Assembly: GCF_013403955.1 (NCBI RefSeq)
Contig: NZ_JABFDG010000002.1
Span: forward strand, 434,001 to 498,000
Direction: 5' to 3'
From: Winogradskyella vidalii
GTDB lineage: Bacteria > Bacteroidota > Bacteroidia > Flavobacteriales > Flavobacteriaceae
DNA length: 64,000 bases
Translations under genes and position numbers: made by a program
Shown here: positions 63,231 to 64,000 of the stretch, piece after piece
How the letters are laid out: each line of letters begins with the position of its first letter
Numbering within the stretch: position 1 is the stretch's first letter
Notes under the pieces: model-generated
Seen by the model: the letters and a program-made list of their open reading frames with translations, nothing else
What the model was told of the DNA's origin: nothing
Databases searched by the model: none

Positions 63231-63268
63231 TAAAAAGCCAAACTAAAATCATTCAGTTTGGCTTTCTA
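63231..63268. terminator. Bidirectional terminator between BlaR-like and endonuclease genes
   Basis: Stem AAGCCAAACT (63235-63244) / AGTTTGGCTT (63255-63264), 10 bp perfect, with A/T runs at both sides. The genes converge. Confidence 0.85.
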
Positions 63269-63285
63269 TTTATTAAGTATTTTTA

Positions 63286-64000
63286 TTACTCTACAATAAC
63301 CTTCTTAATCACAGAACGATTATTACTAGTTAACTTTAAAAGATATATACCTGAGGTAAGATCTAAATCTATGTAATTTTCAACAGACTGATATTGCATT
63401 AAAAGTTTTCCATCCATACCAAACACTTCAATAGTAGTAGCCGTATTTAAACCCGAAAAATAAACGCGACCGGTTGTAGGATTAGGAAAAACAGAAACGT
63501 TAAGTGCCGTTACATTTTCAACACTTAAAGGTTGATTCCATGTTTCACCAATCATATTCCCCCAAATATATTCTATCATATCGGGTTGATCTATAAAAGG
63601 GTTTCTATTTTTCTGCCAATTATAAACGACGTTATTTCTATTCATTTCAAAGTCATCTGGCGGATCATTTCTATGCCATTCTAGCAAGGTTTCTAAATCA
63701 CCAAACTGCCCAACGTTACCTTCTGGAAATCCGTTTACAATTTCTAAGCCATTATAACGTACCGTCATATAAAAGACACCTCTGGCAACATCGCCTTTAA
63801 ACATTCCTGCAGTACCCGTTGGCCCATTGTATTGGCCATAAAACTGATTATTTCTACTACTATTTTCAGGACCGTCTGCAGCTCTTAATGCATGTACATC
63901 AGAATTACCATGACGTAAAGAATCTGCTTCTGTAGTCCAATAAATATCAATTCCGTCTGCTACTTCATCCTCTTCTATACTATCAAACCCACCACGAGAT
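63286..64000 (-). CDS. Secreted endonuclease I-family protein with T9SS sorting domain (5' part outside window)
   Basis: The frame is open from the stop at 63286 through the window end (238 codons visible). Near the edge, SLRHGNSDVHALRAADGPEN with SSRNNQFYG matches the DxHxLRxxDxxxNxxRxNxxF core of endonuclease I-type nucleases. MFKGDVARGVFYMTVRY and IEYIWGN-like segments follow. The last 75 residues are a sorting domain (VSVFPNPTTGRVYFSG ... GIYLLKLTSNNRSVIKKVIVE), so it is exported by the type IX system, probably to degrade extracellular nucleic acid. The signal peptide lies beyond position 64000. Confidence 0.85.
   Translation of the reverse strand, partial: SRGGFDSIEEDEVADGIDIYWTTEADSLRHGNSDVHALRAADGPENSSRNNQFYGQYNGPTGTAGMFKGDVARGVFYMTVRYNGLEIVNGFPEGNVGQFGDLETLLEWHRNDPPDDFEMNRNNVVYNWQKNRNPFIDQPDMIEYIWGNMIGETWNQPLSVENVTALNVSVFPNPTTGRVYFSGLNTATTIEVFGMDGKLLMQYQSVENYIDLDLTSGIYLLKLTSNNRSVIKKVIVE

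Noticed and set aside
1-64000. tRNA and rRNA genes
   Set aside because: I scanned for T-loop-like GTTCGAATC/GTTCAAATC sequences with matching stems and found no convincing candidate.

Overview
The window comes from an AT-rich chromosome of the phylum Bacteroidota, most likely a marine member of the Flavobacteriaceae. The evidence is: TAnnTTTG-type -7 promoter elements with little sign of Shine-Dalgarno sequences; two proteins with type IX secretion C-terminal sorting domains; a type III glutamine synthetase; an IcmF-type fused mutase; YpdA (bacillithiol reductase family); DUF3078 and DUF4197 proteins; and short palindromic intergenic repeats of flavobacterial style. Genes are densely packed on both strands. 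I found no rRNA, tRNA, CRISPR array or intact insertion sequence.

Layout. 1-5.2 kb (minus): MacB/FtsX-type ABC export operon (adaptor, ATPase, two large permeases, the last cut by the window edge). 5.4-8.1 kb (plus): an overlapping NtrC-type response regulator and histidine kinase, divergent from the export operon and probably controlling it. 8.1-11.4 kb (minus): a large DsbD-like protein with a duplicated N-terminal domain, and two rhodaneses. 11.6-18.3 kb (plus): the tryptophan operon trpE-G-D-C-F-B, headed by a promoter, a leader peptide with three consecutive Trp codons and an attenuator. trpA is absent, and every gap in the operon is filled with repeats and small hairpins. 18.4-32.2 kb: ftsE followed by a surface-polysaccharide locus (glycosyltransferases, FdtA-like ketoisomerase, sugar aminotransferase, FemAB-like acyltransferase, two Wzx-like flippases, a GT2/GT-C pair, a methyltransferase). 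32-38 kb: typA, kdsA, small enzymes, a DUF1684 lipoprotein, ypdA, an Lrp/AsnC regulator. 38-40.7 kb: a helical protein of unknown function, a half-length DEAD-box protein, sigma factor SigZ with Cys-rich tail, a 33-residue peptide with 11 cysteines behind an ECF-like promoter, and a decayed REP-associated transposase next to a perfect palindrome. 40.7-53 kb: icmF, purU, a DUF4197 lipoprotein, a possible small RNA, a BtuF-like protein, pyrF, prfA, a small membrane protein/ABC ATPase pair, a DUF3078 protein, purM and a 45-residue secreted peptide. 53-57 kb: divergent GSIII and GSII glutamine synthetases. 57-64 kb: a triple-repeat T9SS protein, a CaCA antiporter, a BlaI/BlaR-like regulatory pair with visible operators, and a secreted endonuclease I-type protein cut by the window end.

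The strongest leads are: (1) the trp leader peptide and terminator; (2) the different repeats found at the 3' end of every trp gene, with a hairpin 2-11 nt before each downstream trp start codon; (3) the SigZ / Cys-rich mini-protein unit behind an ECF-like promoter; (4) the small membrane protein/ABC ATPase pair; and (5) the Fuc3N-like sugar genes with an unusual acyltransferase. All functional assignments rest on reading motifs by eye; no database search was run.
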